The position numbers and the translations under genes are program-made. A stretch of DNA of 14,961 bases from an uncultured bacterium (GTDB lineage: Bacteria; Bacillota; Clostridia; Lachnospirales; Lachnospiraceae). The stretch's first letter is position 1. Every line of letters begins with the position of its first letter. This document shows positions 7,542-14,961 of this stretch, piece after piece. The stretch lies in NCBI GenBank assembly GCA_905214855.1, contig CAJMNU010000031.1, positions 1 to 14,961 of the forward strand, given 5' to 3'. The notes beneath the pieces were generated by a model, which was not told the origin of the DNA, did not search any database, and saw nothing but the letters and a program-made list of their open reading frames with translations.

Positions 7542-8890
7542 ATGGGGTCAGAGGATAGAAAAAAGGAAGGCACAAGAAGAAAGCAAGTGAGAAGTACAAA
7601 CAGATCAGTAAATAGACCAGTACAGCGAAATAAGACAGTGGGTACCTCGAATTTGAGAAAAATAAATCGCACAAAAAAGAAGAGTAGCAAGATTTATATC
7701 TTCTTTTTGGTGATTTTGATTGTTTTCGGAGTAGGTATTGGGGCTGGATATCTGCGTTCTAAGCTTGAGTCAAAGGCATTGGAAAGATGGGGATGAAGAG
7801 GCTTTTAGAGCGTTGTTTACAGATTAGCTGGATACAAAAACAGAGAGTAAAAAGAAGACAGAGAAAGAGGGCGATATAGAAGAAAAAACTACAGAAGATC
7901 AGGAGACAGAAAAGTAGAAATATGCAGACTCAGGCAGATTACGCAACATTGTTTGAAAATATTGCTTATCAAGAAGGAAGATTCAGGTATTCTCAGGCTT
8001 GGGGGCGGTATTTTAATAAGATGATGGCACAGTCGGCAGAGATGAAAAACAAAGCGATCCGAACCAGAGTTTTCTCTAAACTGACCTCTTTAGGAATAGG
8101 GCTGGATATCGTTGGAAAGCTGTTTGACTATGGATCTGCTCTTCAAGCTTATGAGAATCGGGATGAGATCGCATTAAAAGGTGCAAAGAGCCTTTTGTCA
8201 CAAAATGCTCTGATGGAGCAGATGAAACCTGAAAAAGGATATTTTTTAAAACCAGAGAAAAAGTTCAGTGTACAAGGGGTCAGAAGACCTTAAAAGACCT
8301 TAAAAGACTCAGAGAAAGTAGAACTGGAAAATCTACCTTGGGAAAAAGAATTTTATAAATATTATGTGTTTCCACGTATGGATATTTATACCCCTATCAA
8401 GGTAAAGGCTTCCCATAAAGACTATCCGAATTATGAGGAAAGCAATTCCAATAAAAAATTTGTCTTTATGGATGGAAAGATTCCAGTGAAAGAAGTGGAA
8501 TGGGATCTTGGCAAGATTGAACTGGGTGAAGGACCCTATTATTCATATATCAGAGATCACTTGCTACCCCAAATAGGATATGCTTCACAGGAAATGACAA
8601 GTTGTTATGTGAATGGAAGAGAGATTGGGGGAAATAAATTCCGTTGGCATGGGATGACAGAAAAGGGATTATTTGAAGCAATACTTTGAATATATATCTT
8701 CTGGTAATGGAACTTATCAAGGATGTAATATGACAGTAACAGTAAAAGTAAAAGATTTTACAAATCTGAAGGAACATATTGAAAAGATATCGAAGTAGGA
8801 ACAGAGAGTTTTATAGTTTCGGAAAATAATAAGACACGAGAACAAATAGGAAAAAAGGTAGGAGAGGGATGGAAAAGAGAAAAACGATAG
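7542..8890 (+). pseudogene. Broken gene for a single-pass membrane-anchored protein
   Basis: Open pieces in changing frames join into one protein of about 445 residues. The first 84 codons (7542-7796) give a very basic tail and a membrane segment (about 49-69, IYIFFLVILIVFGVGIGAGYL). One extra base in the GGGG at 7788-7792 then shifts the frame; the shifted reading DEEAFRALFTD meets TAG at 7825 and again at 7915. Coding resumes in a third frame at 7922 (MQTQADYATLFENIAYQ), is stopped by TAA 8291 at a 10-bp tandem duplication, and continues in the same frame to TGA 8687. One frame over, QYFEYISSGNGTYQG goes on to TAG 8796, and another shift gives EVGTESFIVSENNKTREQ to TAG 8888. The last codons overlap the MATE start by 22 bases, as intact neighbours often do. 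Topology suggests an extracytoplasmic C-terminal part with two Cys. I do not recognise the family. Confidence 0.8.
8284..8303 (+). repeat. 10-bp tandem duplication at a stop codon
   Basis: AAGACCTTAA occurs twice in a row (8284-8293, 8294-8303) and the next bases, AAGACT, begin a partial third copy. The first copy carries the in-frame TAA at 8291-8293 in the broken gene. A 10-bp duplication shifts the frame by one, so slippage here is one likely step in the decay of this gene. Confidence 0.85.
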
Positions 8891-10203
8891 GCTATAACAG
8901 AGAGTTATTTTTGGCAATTGTTACATTGGCATGGCCGACTTTGCTGGAACAGATGTTACAGACATTGGTGCAGTATATTGATGCAGCAATGGTAGGAAGA
9001 ATAGGGGCAGCAGCAACTGCAACAGTTGGAATGAGTACATCAGTTACTTGGCTTGTGAATGGTCCTTTATTTGCTATGGGGATTGGATTTATGGCTTTTA
9101 TTTCTAAAAGTATGGGAGCAGAATCTTATGATGAAGTAAGAAGAGCTTCTGTGCAATCTATTCTTATAGCTGTGATAAGTGGTTTGGCTGTTGGAATACT
9201 TACGCTTTTGGTTAGTCCTGTACTTCCGATATGGATGGGAGTAGAAGAGGAGATTCGGCATGATGCTTCATTATATTTTGCGATCATATGTCTTCCGATG
9301 CTTTTTAGAAGTGCGATCATTATTTTTGGGGCGGTTCTAAGGGCAGTGGGGGAAACGAAACTTCCAATGATCGTGAATGTTTGTATGAATATTGCAAATA
9401 TCATCTTAAATTATATTTTTATTTACGATACACGTATGGTTCATATTGGAGGAAAAGAAATCCAGATCTTTGGTTTTGGTTATGGAGCGGTAGGGGCTGG
9501 GATAGGAACAGCATTGTCTTTTGTTGTGGGTGGAATTTTAATGACGATCGCTTTATACAAAAACCAATATGTATCTCCAAGAGGATGCAGGATCCGACCC
9601 GAAAGAGAAATATTAGAACCGTGTATTCGTGTGGGATTTCCAGTAGCTATGGAGCGTATGGCGACATGTCTGGGACATGTTGTATTTGCTTCATTGGTAA
9701 CAGGACTTGGAACAGTAGCATTTGCGGCTCATTCCATTGCTCTTACGGTCGAACAGGCTTTTTATATCCCAGGATATGGAATGCAGACAGCTGCTGCGAC
9801 TTTAGCAGGAAATGCGATAGGAGCAAAAGATCAAAAAAGGCTTCGTGAATTGACAAAAATGTTAATTTTTATGATTTTGGTTATAATGACTGTATCAGGT
9901 GCATTGTTATTTTTATTAGCACCTCAACTTCTTGCTATTTTTACAAAGGATACAGAAGTAATTGCTCTTGGAACGGTAGTTTTGCGAATGGTAGCTGTAT
10001 CAGAACCGCTATTTGGAGTCCTGATTATTTTAGAAGGTATTTTCAATGGTGTGGGAGATACTGTCAAGCCGTTTTATTATGCATTGTTTAGTATGTGGGG
10101 AGTACGAGTTTTTCTTACTTTCCTTTGTGTCAATGTATTTCATTTGGGATTGTATGCGATTTGGGCTGTTTTTGTTTGGGTTGTGCGATTTGGGCATGTA
10201 TGA
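8869..10203 (+). CDS. MATE family efflux transporter, C-terminus frameshifted
   Basis: A 444-residue polytopic protein of the multidrug and toxic compound extrusion family, cation-driven exporters with two bundles of six helices. The opening LAWPTLLEQMLQTLVQYIDAAMVGRIG and the internal LPMIVNVCMNIANIILNYIFIY and second-half EQAFYIPGYGMQTAAATLAGNAIGA stretches are typical. ATG 8869 follows AGGAGAGGG closely and overlaps the tail of the broken upstream gene. The reading frame ends early: after GLYAIWA an imperfect 29-bp duplication shifts the frame, giving VFVWVVRFGHV and a TGA at 10201. In the next frame ACMIANNVCLGTLFVIRYIRGEWNPL, a normal MATE ending, runs to TAA 10296-10298. The last helix is therefore lost or altered. 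Specificity is unknown; the bile salt hydrolase 37 bases beyond the original stop hints at bile acids. Confidence 0.87.
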   Translation: MEKRKTIGYNRELFLAIVTLAWPTLLEQMLQTLVQYIDAAMVGRIGAAATATVGMSTSVTWLVNGPLFAMGIGFMAFISKSMGAESYDEVRRASVQSILIAVISGLAVGILTLLVSPVLPIWMGVEEEIRHDASLYFAIICLPMLFRSAIIIFGAVLRAVGETKLPMIVNVCMNIANIILNYIFIYDTRMVHIGGKEIQIFGFGYGAVGAGIGTALSFVVGGILMTIALYKNQYVSPRGCRIRPEREILEPCIRVGFPVAMERMATCLGHVVFASLVTGLGTVAFAAHSIALTVEQAFYIPGYGMQTAAATLAGNAIGAKDQKRLRELTKMLIFMILVIMTVSGALLFLLAPQLLAIFTKDTEVIALGTVVLRMVAVSEPLFGVLIILEGIFNGVGDTVKPFYYALFSMWGVRVFLTFLCVNVFHLGLYAIWAVFVWVVRFGHV

Positions 10204-10298
10204 TCGCAAATAATGTTTGCCTTGGAACGTTATTTGTAATCAGATATATCAGAGGAGAGTGGAATCCACTGAATAAAAAAGCAGATGCACTGGTCTAA
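10156..10298 (+). other. Frameshift duplication and out-of-frame MATE C-terminus
   Basis: GCGATTTGGG occurs at 10156-10165 and again at 10185-10194, a 29-base offset that is not a multiple of three. Removing one 29-bp unit joins FHLGLYAIWA directly to CMIANNVCLGTLFVIRYIRG and restores a full-length transporter ending at 10298. The bases between the two copies (rich in GTTTTTGTTTGGG) look like a degenerate copy as well, so the event was either an imperfect duplication or a duplication followed by change. Confidence 0.8.
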
Positions 10299-10335
10299 GA
10301 CCCAGAAAAAATCATTAGAATGATAGGAGAAAATT

Positions 10336-11319
10336 ATGTGTACAGCGATCACTTATAAGACAAAAGACCATTATTTTGGACGGACATTGGATTTGGAATA
10401 TTCTTATCATGAAACAGTAACAGTAATTCCCAGAAACTTTCCCTTTGTGTTTCGCAATGGAGAAACGTTGGCAGATCACGCAGCGATCATTGGTATGGCT
10501 ACAGTGGAAACTGGCTATCCCCTTTATTATGAGGCGGCAAATGAATGGGGATTGGCGATGGCAGGACTGAATTTCCCTGACAATGCACAGTATTTCCCTT
10601 TTGTTCAAGGAAAAAAGAATATTTCTCCTTTTGAATTCATTCCATGGATTCTTTGTCAGTGCAGAAATCTGGATGAAGCAGAGGCATGTCTTGGAGAGAT
10701 AAATTTATGGGAGAGTCCTTTTAATGAACAAATGCCGCTTTCTCCTCTGCATTGGATCATTGCAGATAAAGATAGATCGATCACAGTAGAATGTGTTGCA
10801 GAGGGAGTGAAAGTATATGAAAATCCTGTAGGAGTGCTGACCAATAATCCTTGTTTTGATTATCATATGACCCATCTGAGCGAGTATCTCAATCTTACCG
10901 CATTGACTCCCAATAATCGTTTTGGTGAAGTAGAGCTGGTACCATACTGTAAGGGAATGGGAGCTATAGGACTTCCCGGAGATCTGTCTTCCTCTTCCAG
11001 ATTTGTTCGTGCCACATTTGTAAAATTAAATTCTGTATCCGAAGAAAGTGAGAAGGAAAGTATAAGCCAGTTTTTCCATATTTTGGGTTCTGTAGAGCAG
11101 CAGAGGGGATGTGTAAAACTGGATGACGGAAAGTATGAAATAACAGGATATACCTCCTGCATGAATACAGACAAAGGTATTTATTACTATACCACATATG
11201 AAAATCAGTGCATCAGTGCAGTAGATATGCATTCTTGTGATCTGGATGGAGAGGAACTTTACAAATATCCTTTGATCAAGGAACAGGTCATCAATTGGCA
11301 GAATGGGAAAGATAAGTAA
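10336..11319 (+). CDS. bsh: Choloylglycine hydrolase (bile salt hydrolase)
   Basis: A 327-residue N-terminal nucleophile hydrolase of peptidase family C59, which cleaves the glycine or taurine amide of conjugated bile acids in the cytoplasm. After removal of Met1 the catalytic Cys2 is exposed (MCTAITYK). The other active-site residues known for C. perfringens and Bifidobacterium enzymes are present: Arg16 and Asp19 (FGRTLDLEYS), Asn79 (AGLNFP, the residue that favours bile salts over penicillin V), Asn170 (GVLTNNP) and Arg222 (SSSSRFVR). Length and the C-terminal TSCMNTDKGIYYYTTYEN stretch fit. AGGAG at 10324-10328 precedes the ATG. It probably shares a transcript with the MATE gene. It is intact, unlike the two genes before it. 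Penicillin V acylase is the main alternative, made less likely by Asn79. Confidence 0.94.
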   Translation: MCTAITYKTKDHYFGRTLDLEYSYHETVTVIPRNFPFVFRNGETLADHAAIIGMATVETGYPLYYEAANEWGLAMAGLNFPDNAQYFPFVQGKKNISPFEFIPWILCQCRNLDEAEACLGEINLWESPFNEQMPLSPLHWIIADKDRSITVECVAEGVKVYENPVGVLTNNPCFDYHMTHLSEYLNLTALTPNNRFGEVELVPYCKGMGAIGLPGDLSSSSRFVRATFVKLNSVSEESEKESISQFFHILGSVEQQRGCVKLDDGKYEITGYTSCMNTDKGIYYYTTYENQCISAVDMHSCDLDGEELYKYPLIKEQVINWQNGKDK

Positions 11320-11327
11320 GAATACAG

Positions 11328-12479
11328 TTAGTCTGCCTGATATACTACTTTTCCGTTCAGGATAGTAATATAACTTTCAGCTCCCACAGTAGTCATAGGA
11401 TCTGCTGTCCATATGACAATATCTGCGTCTTTTCCAGCTTCCAGACTTCCCACTCGATCTCCAATACCAGTAGAATTTGCCGGGTTGATGGTGATAGCAT
11501 GCCATGCCGTTTCTGTATCAAGACCGGCATTGACGGCAAATGCGGCACACATAGGAAGATATTGGAGAGGAATGACTGGTGCGTCAGTGATGATGCTGAC
11601 GGTGACACCAGCATCACTTAAAATCTTTGGTGTCTCAAAACTCTTATTTGTCAGTTCGATCTTACTCTTATTGCCAAATGTAGGACCAACAAATGCAGGA
11701 TAGTTTTCTTCGGCAAGTTCATCTGCGATCAGTGCGCCATCTGTACAATGATCCAGAGTCAGTTTGACTCCAAATTCTTTGGCAATCCGTATTGCAGTGA
11801 GAATGTCATCTGCACGGTGGGCATGAGCCTTTAATGGCATTTCGCCTCGGATGACTGGCAGCATGGCTTCCAGTTTCATATCAAAAGGTGGATTATTGCC
11901 ATTGTCTTTGTCTTCCTGATACCGTTTGGCTTTGAAAAGAAGTTCTCGAAGGAGAGCAGCTGTTCCCATACGAGTCATAGGACTTTTTTTAGAGTTCTGT
12001 CCATAGCATCGTTTAGGATTTTCACCAAATGCACATTTCATTGCAACAGGTTCTTTTACGATCATTTTGTCTACTCTGTGTCCACTAAGTTTGATAGCAG
12101 TAAAAGTTCCTCCTACTACATTTGCACTTCCCGGACCAGTACATGCAGTGGTTACACCTCCACGGATCGCATTAGAGAATGCTTCATCAAAAGGATTGAT
12201 AGAGTCGATAGCACGAAGCTGTGGGGTGATAGGTTCGACGATCTCATTATAGTCCATTCCTTCCCATCCCATCGCTTCATTGTCCAAACCAATATGGCAA
12301 TGAGCTTCTACACATCCTGGAGTTACAAGCCGCCCCTTTGCATTGATCACTTCTGCGCCTTCTGGAGCTTCAAGATCTGCTCCTACTGCCAAAATTTTGC
12401 CATTGTCAACCAGAATACAGCCATTTGGAATGTCAGCTCCTATCATAGGTTTGACATATCCATTTTTAATAAAAAGCAT
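11328..12479 (-). CDS. Metal-dependent amidohydrolase (imidazolonepropionase-like)
   Basis: A 383-residue cytoplasmic enzyme of the amidohydrolase superfamily. The first metal-binding pair is His60 and His62 (GCVEAHCHIG). Later ligands are His219 or His221 (LKAHAHRADD), His244 (LDHCTDGA) and the catalytic Asp299 (SIITDAP). The small N-terminal and C-terminal beta parts (ILVDNGKILAVG; GSLEAGKDADIVIWTADP) that frame the barrel are both present, so it is full length. Relatives hydrolyse cyclic amides or N-acyl and dipeptide amides; the substrate here is not evident, and a bile-acid or amino acid conjugate role suggested by the neighbour is guesswork. AGGAGGA lies 6 bases ahead of the ATG. It converges on the bile salt hydrolase gene with 8 bases between stops and no clear terminator. 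Confidence 0.9.
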   Translation of the reverse strand: MLFIKNGYVKPMIGADIPNGCILVDNGKILAVGADLEAPEGAEVINAKGRLVTPGCVEAHCHIGLDNEAMGWEGMDYNEIVEPITPQLRAIDSINPFDEAFSNAIRGGVTTACTGPGSANVVGGTFTAIKLSGHRVDKMIVKEPVAMKCAFGENPKRCYGQNSKKSPMTRMGTAALLRELLFKAKRYQEDKDNGNNPPFDMKLEAMLPVIRGEMPLKAHAHRADDILTAIRIAKEFGVKLTLDHCTDGALIADELAEENYPAFVGPTFGNKSKIELTNKSFETPKILSDAGVTVSIITDAPVIPLQYLPMCAAFAVNAGLDTETAWHAITINPANSTGIGDRVGSLEAGKDADIVIWTADPMTTVGAESYITILNGKVVYQAD

Positions 12480-12508
12480 ATATGTTCCTCCTGATTTTCG
12501 TTTTTTTC

Positions 12509-12537
12509 ATTGTATCATTGTGTCCTCATATTTGCAA
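12509..12537 (-). promoter_or_regulatory. Promoter of the amidohydrolase gene
   Basis: On the minus strand TTGCAA (12532-12537) and TACAAT (12509-12514) are exactly 17 bases apart, with AGGAGGA (plus-strand 12486-12492) and the ATG following within 35 bases. It is divergent from the nadA promoter, with about 30 bases between the two -35 elements. Confidence 0.72.
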
Positions 12538-12562
12538 GCAAGGTATTATAAAACTTTACAAC

Positions 12563-12595
12563 TGTCTTGTCATATAACAAGACAAGTGCTATAAT
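12563..12595 (+). promoter_or_regulatory. nadA promoter with candidate NiaR operator
   Basis: TTGTCA (12567-12572) and a perfect TATAAT (12590-12595) are 17 bases apart. A perfect inverted repeat with arms TGTCTTGT (12563-12570) and ACAAGACA (12577-12584) and a 6-base CATATA centre covers the -35 and half the spacer, so a bound dimer would block RNA polymerase. De novo NAD genes in many Firmicutes are repressed by the niacin-binding regulator NiaR (YrxA) at palindromes in this position; the assignment to NiaR is by context and general likeness, since the regulator gene is not in the window. Confidence 0.8.
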
Positions 12596-12654
12596 GTCGC
12601 TTGTTTATGAAAAATTTTCAGAGAAATCGGAAATACAAAGGAGTATAGGGCTAT

Positions 12655-13560
12655 ATGTCAGTGACAGATGAGATAAGACGTTTAAAAGAAGAAAAAAATG
12701 CAGTGATCTTGGCACATTATTATGTGTCAGATGAAGTTCAAGAGATTGCAGATTATATTGGAGATTCTTATTATCTGAGTAAAATAGCGAAGAAAACACA
12801 GGCAGACATCATTGTTTTTTGCGGAGTGATGTTTATGGGAGAGAGTGCTGCGATTTTGAATCCAGATAAAAAAGTGCTGATGCCTGACAGGATTGCAGAT
12901 TGTGCTATGGCACATATGGCAGATCTTGGAAAGATCGAGGATATGCGAAAGATATATGATGATCTTGCTGTTGTGTGTTATATCAATTCTACGGCAGAGA
13001 TCAAGACACATGCAGATGTCTGTGTAACTTCTGCTAATGCAATAAAAATTGTAAAAAATCTTCCAAATCACAATGTTTTCTTTATTCCGGACGGGAATCT
13101 TGGGAGATATGTGGCAGAGCAGGTTCCAGAAAAAAATGTGATATTGAATGATGGATATTGTCCAGTACATGCTGCCATGACTCTTCAAGAAGTAAAAGAT
13201 GCAAAAAAAGCTCATCCGGATGCAAAATTTCTTGTGCATCCAGAATGTACGAAAGACCTTTTGGATGAAGCAGATTATATAGGAAGTACATCAGGGATCA
13301 TTGATTTTGTTTCAGCAGATGAGAGTGAAGAATATATTATAGGGACAGAAGAAGGCGTATTCTATGAGCTACGAAAACAAAATCCAGATAAGAAGTTTTA
13401 TACACTTTCCCCAAAACAGATCTGTGCGGATATGAAGTTGATCACATTGGAGAAAGTATTGGATACCTTAAAAAACGAAACAAATGAAATAACTGTGACA
13501 GAAGAAATGAGAGAGAAGGCATTAGCTCCGCTTGAGAGAATGCTGGAACTTGCACAATAA
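12655..13560 (+). CDS. nadA: Quinolinate synthase NadA
   Basis: A 301-residue cytoplasmic enzyme, the short form found in Clostridia and Thermotoga, which condenses iminoaspartate with dihydroxyacetone phosphate to quinolinate using an oxygen-sensitive [4Fe-4S] cluster. Three homologous domains each give one cluster Cys: Cys83 (DRIADCAMAHM), Cys169 (DGYCPVH) and Cys257 (LSPKQICADMKLITL). Other family marks are LAHYYVSDEVQEIADYIGDS near the start, CGVMFMGESA and HPECTKDL with GSTSGI. AAAGGAG at 12637-12643 is 11 bases ahead of the ATG, rather far but the best site. It is the first gene of a nadA-nadB operon behind the promoter and palindrome described at 12563. It is intact. Confidence 0.97.
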   Translation: MSVTDEIRRLKEEKNAVILAHYYVSDEVQEIADYIGDSYYLSKIAKKTQADIIVFCGVMFMGESAAILNPDKKVLMPDRIADCAMAHMADLGKIEDMRKIYDDLAVVCYINSTAEIKTHADVCVTSANAIKIVKNLPNHNVFFIPDGNLGRYVAEQVPEKNVILNDGYCPVHAAMTLQEVKDAKKAHPDAKFLVHPECTKDLLDEADYIGSTSGIIDFVSADESEEYIIGTEEGVFYELRKQNPDKKFYTLSPKQICADMKLITLEKVLDTLKNETNEITVTEEMREKALAPLERMLELAQ

Positions 13561-13601
13561 ACAGCTAAAGATAAAAAAGAAGATACGATAGGAAGACGGA
13601 A

Positions 13602-14879
13602 ATGAAAACAGATATATTAATTGTAGGAAGTGGCTGCGCAGGACTGTATTGTGCCTTGAACCTGCCAAAAGATAGGAAGATTACAGTAATTACAAAAGCA
13701 GATGCAAAAAGCAATGATTCTTTTTTGGCTCAAGGTGGTATGTGTATGCTGAAAGATGAGACAGATTATGACAGCTTTTTTGAAGATACTATGAAAGCAG
13801 GACACTATGAAAATGATGAAACATCTGTAGATATTATGATCCATTCTTCTCAGGATGTTGTAAAAGATCTGCTGAGATTTGGAGCAGAGTTTCAGAAAGA
13901 TGAGAATGGAGAGCTGCTTTTTACCAAAGAAGGTGCACATTCACAAAAAAGGATTATTTTTCATGAAGATGTCACAGGAAAAGAAATCACAAGCACATTG
14001 TTGAAAGAGGTAAAAAAGCAGTCTAATATTACAATTCTGGAACATACATCTATGATCGATATCATAGAAGAAGAGGGAACTTGTTATGGCGCTGTACTTC
14101 AAATGAAAGATGGAAGAGTGGAAAAGGCAGAGGCGGATTATACGGTGCTTGCTACAGGGGGTGTAGGTGGTTTGTATAAACATTCTACAAATTTCCGCCA
14201 CCTTACAGGGGATGCGATTGCGGTTGCAATGCGTCATGGGATAGAGTTACGAGATATATCTTATGTTCAGATCCATCCTACTACATTTTATTCTGTAGAT
14301 GAAAGAAGTTTTTTGATATCAGAATCTACAAGGGGGGAGGGAGCTGTTCTCCGTGATAAAAATGGGGAGCGTTTTGTAGATGAACTTTTGCCTCGTGATC
14401 TTCTTACCAAAGCAATCTTAGCACAGATGGAAAAAGATGGAACAGAGTTTGTTTGGGAAGATTTACGTCCCATACCAGAAGAAGAACTGAAAAGCCATTT
14501 TCCAAATATTGTTGAACATTGCAGGGAAAAGGGGTATGATGTAACAAAAGAATGTATTCCAGTAGTACCAGCCCAACATTATTTTATGGGAGGAGTCAAG
14601 GTAGATCATCAAAGTAAGACTTCTATGGAACAACTCTATGCGGTAGGAGAAACGGCATGTAATGGTGTGCATGGACGCAATCGTTTGGCAAGTAATTCTC
14701 TTTTGGAAAGTTTGGTTTTTGCAAAGCGTGCTGCACAGGATATTACAAAGAATCAGGAAATGGTAAAAAAGAATCCATATTTTATGGAAGCGTTTGATCT
14801 GGGAGAATACAAAGATGTGGACAGGCTGTGTGAGGAGAACCATCGGATTGTGAGAGATAAGATCAAGGCGTTAGAATAA
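13602..14879 (+). CDS. nadB: L-aspartate oxidase NadB
   Basis: A 425-residue flavoenzyme that oxidises L-aspartate to iminoaspartate, the substrate of NadA; in anaerobes fumarate is the likely electron acceptor. The FAD dinucleotide fold is GSGCAG (residues 9-14). Family marks follow in order: FLAQGGM, HEDVTGKEI, LATGGVGGLYKHSTNFRHLTGDAIAVA, QIHPTTF, STRGEGAVLRDKNGERF, PRDLLTKAI, PAQHYFMGGVKVD, and HGRNRLASNSLLESL (from 357). It is shorter than the E. coli enzyme (540) because the C-terminal helical domain is cut down, as seen in other Clostridia; the fumarate reductase/succinate dehydrogenase flavoprotein relatives differ in the HGRNRLASNSLLE stretch. It follows nadA by 41 bases without a terminator. 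nadC probably lies just beyond the window. Confidence 0.96.
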   Translation: MKTDILIVGSGCAGLYCALNLPKDRKITVITKADAKSNDSFLAQGGMCMLKDETDYDSFFEDTMKAGHYENDETSVDIMIHSSQDVVKDLLRFGAEFQKDENGELLFTKEGAHSQKRIIFHEDVTGKEITSTLLKEVKKQSNITILEHTSMIDIIEEEGTCYGAVLQMKDGRVEKAEADYTVLATGGVGGLYKHSTNFRHLTGDAIAVAMRHGIELRDISYVQIHPTTFYSVDERSFLISESTRGEGAVLRDKNGERFVDELLPRDLLTKAILAQMEKDGTEFVWEDLRPIPEEELKSHFPNIVEHCREKGYDVTKECIPVVPAQHYFMGGVKVDHQSKTSMEQLYAVGETACNGVHGRNRLASNSLLESLVFAKRAAQDITKNQEMVKKNPYFMEAFDLGEYKDVDRLCEENHRIVRDKIKALE

Positions 14880-14911
14880 CGCAGATCTGTCAAAATAATA
14901 TAGATGAAATG

Positions 14912-14947
14912 GAATAAATCAAATAAATAGAATAAATCAAATAAATA
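14912..14947 (+). repeat. Two tandem 18-bp AT-rich repeats after nadB
   Basis: GAATAAATCAAATAAATA is present twice, perfectly, at 14912-14929 and 14930-14947, and an incomplete AAATAGATTAAG follows. It lies 32 bases after the nadB stop, in the gap before whatever follows the window. No hairpin and no gene are seen in 14880-14961. Confidence 0.85.
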
Positions 14948-14961
14948 AAATAGATTAAGTA

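Noticed and set aside
9381..9848. A 155-codon open frame inside the MATE gene
   Set aside because: It is a shifted frame of an established transporter, with a composition rich in Cys, Trp and Tyr that is typical of an out-of-frame reading.
12078..12494. A 138-codon plus-strand open frame
   Set aside because: It is antisense to the amidohydrolase, which carries all expected metal ligands and its own promoter.

Overview
The window reads as chromosome of a low-GC, endospore-forming Firmicute, most likely a gut Lachnospiraceae-type Clostridia. The evidence is the argR-recN-spoIVB sporulation/housekeeping block, strong AGGAGG ribosome binding sites, AT-rich codon use, a choloylglycine (bile salt) hydrolase and a Clostridia-type short L-aspartate oxidase. 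Species cannot be named from the sequence alone.

Layout. (1) 1-3494: the 3' end of argR, then recN (TTG start) with a strong terminator, then spoIVB with its own terminator. In many Bacilli and Clostridia spo0A follows spoIVB directly; here it does not, so the conserved block is broken at about 3.5 kb. (2) 3500-7500: accessory genes. These are a small very AT-rich DUF3841-like protein, an NhaC-family Na+/H+ antiporter on the minus strand with a fine hairpin terminator, and divergently from it a Cys-rich protein with U32-like features followed by an SF0329-like small protein. (3) 7486-11319: a promoter with a palindrome over its -35 leads into a badly broken single-pass membrane protein gene (several frameshifts and stops), a MATE efflux transporter whose last part is thrown out of frame by a 29-bp imperfect duplication, and an intact bile salt hydrolase. 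(4) 11328-12537: a minus-strand metal-dependent amidohydrolase, converging on the hydrolase gene with only 8 bp between stop codons. (5) 12563-14879: nadA-nadB, the de novo NAD pathway from aspartate to quinolinate, behind a consensus promoter overlapped by a 22-bp palindrome that is a good candidate for a niacin-responsive repressor (NiaR) operator. nadC would be expected just beyond the window.

How the parts work together: ArgR, RecN and SpoIVB are independent core functions (arginine control, DNA repair, sigma-K checkpoint signalling). NadA and NadB act in sequence on the same pathway. The MATE transporter and bile salt hydrolase are probably co-transcribed (37 bp apart) and may together handle bile acids, which is inference. 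No RNA genes, CRISPR array, insertion sequence or phage genes were seen. I do not see a clearly new defence or metabolic system. The most unusual parts are the decaying gene at 7542-8890, the frameshifted MATE gene, the Cys-rich U32-like protein and the missing spo0A neighbour.
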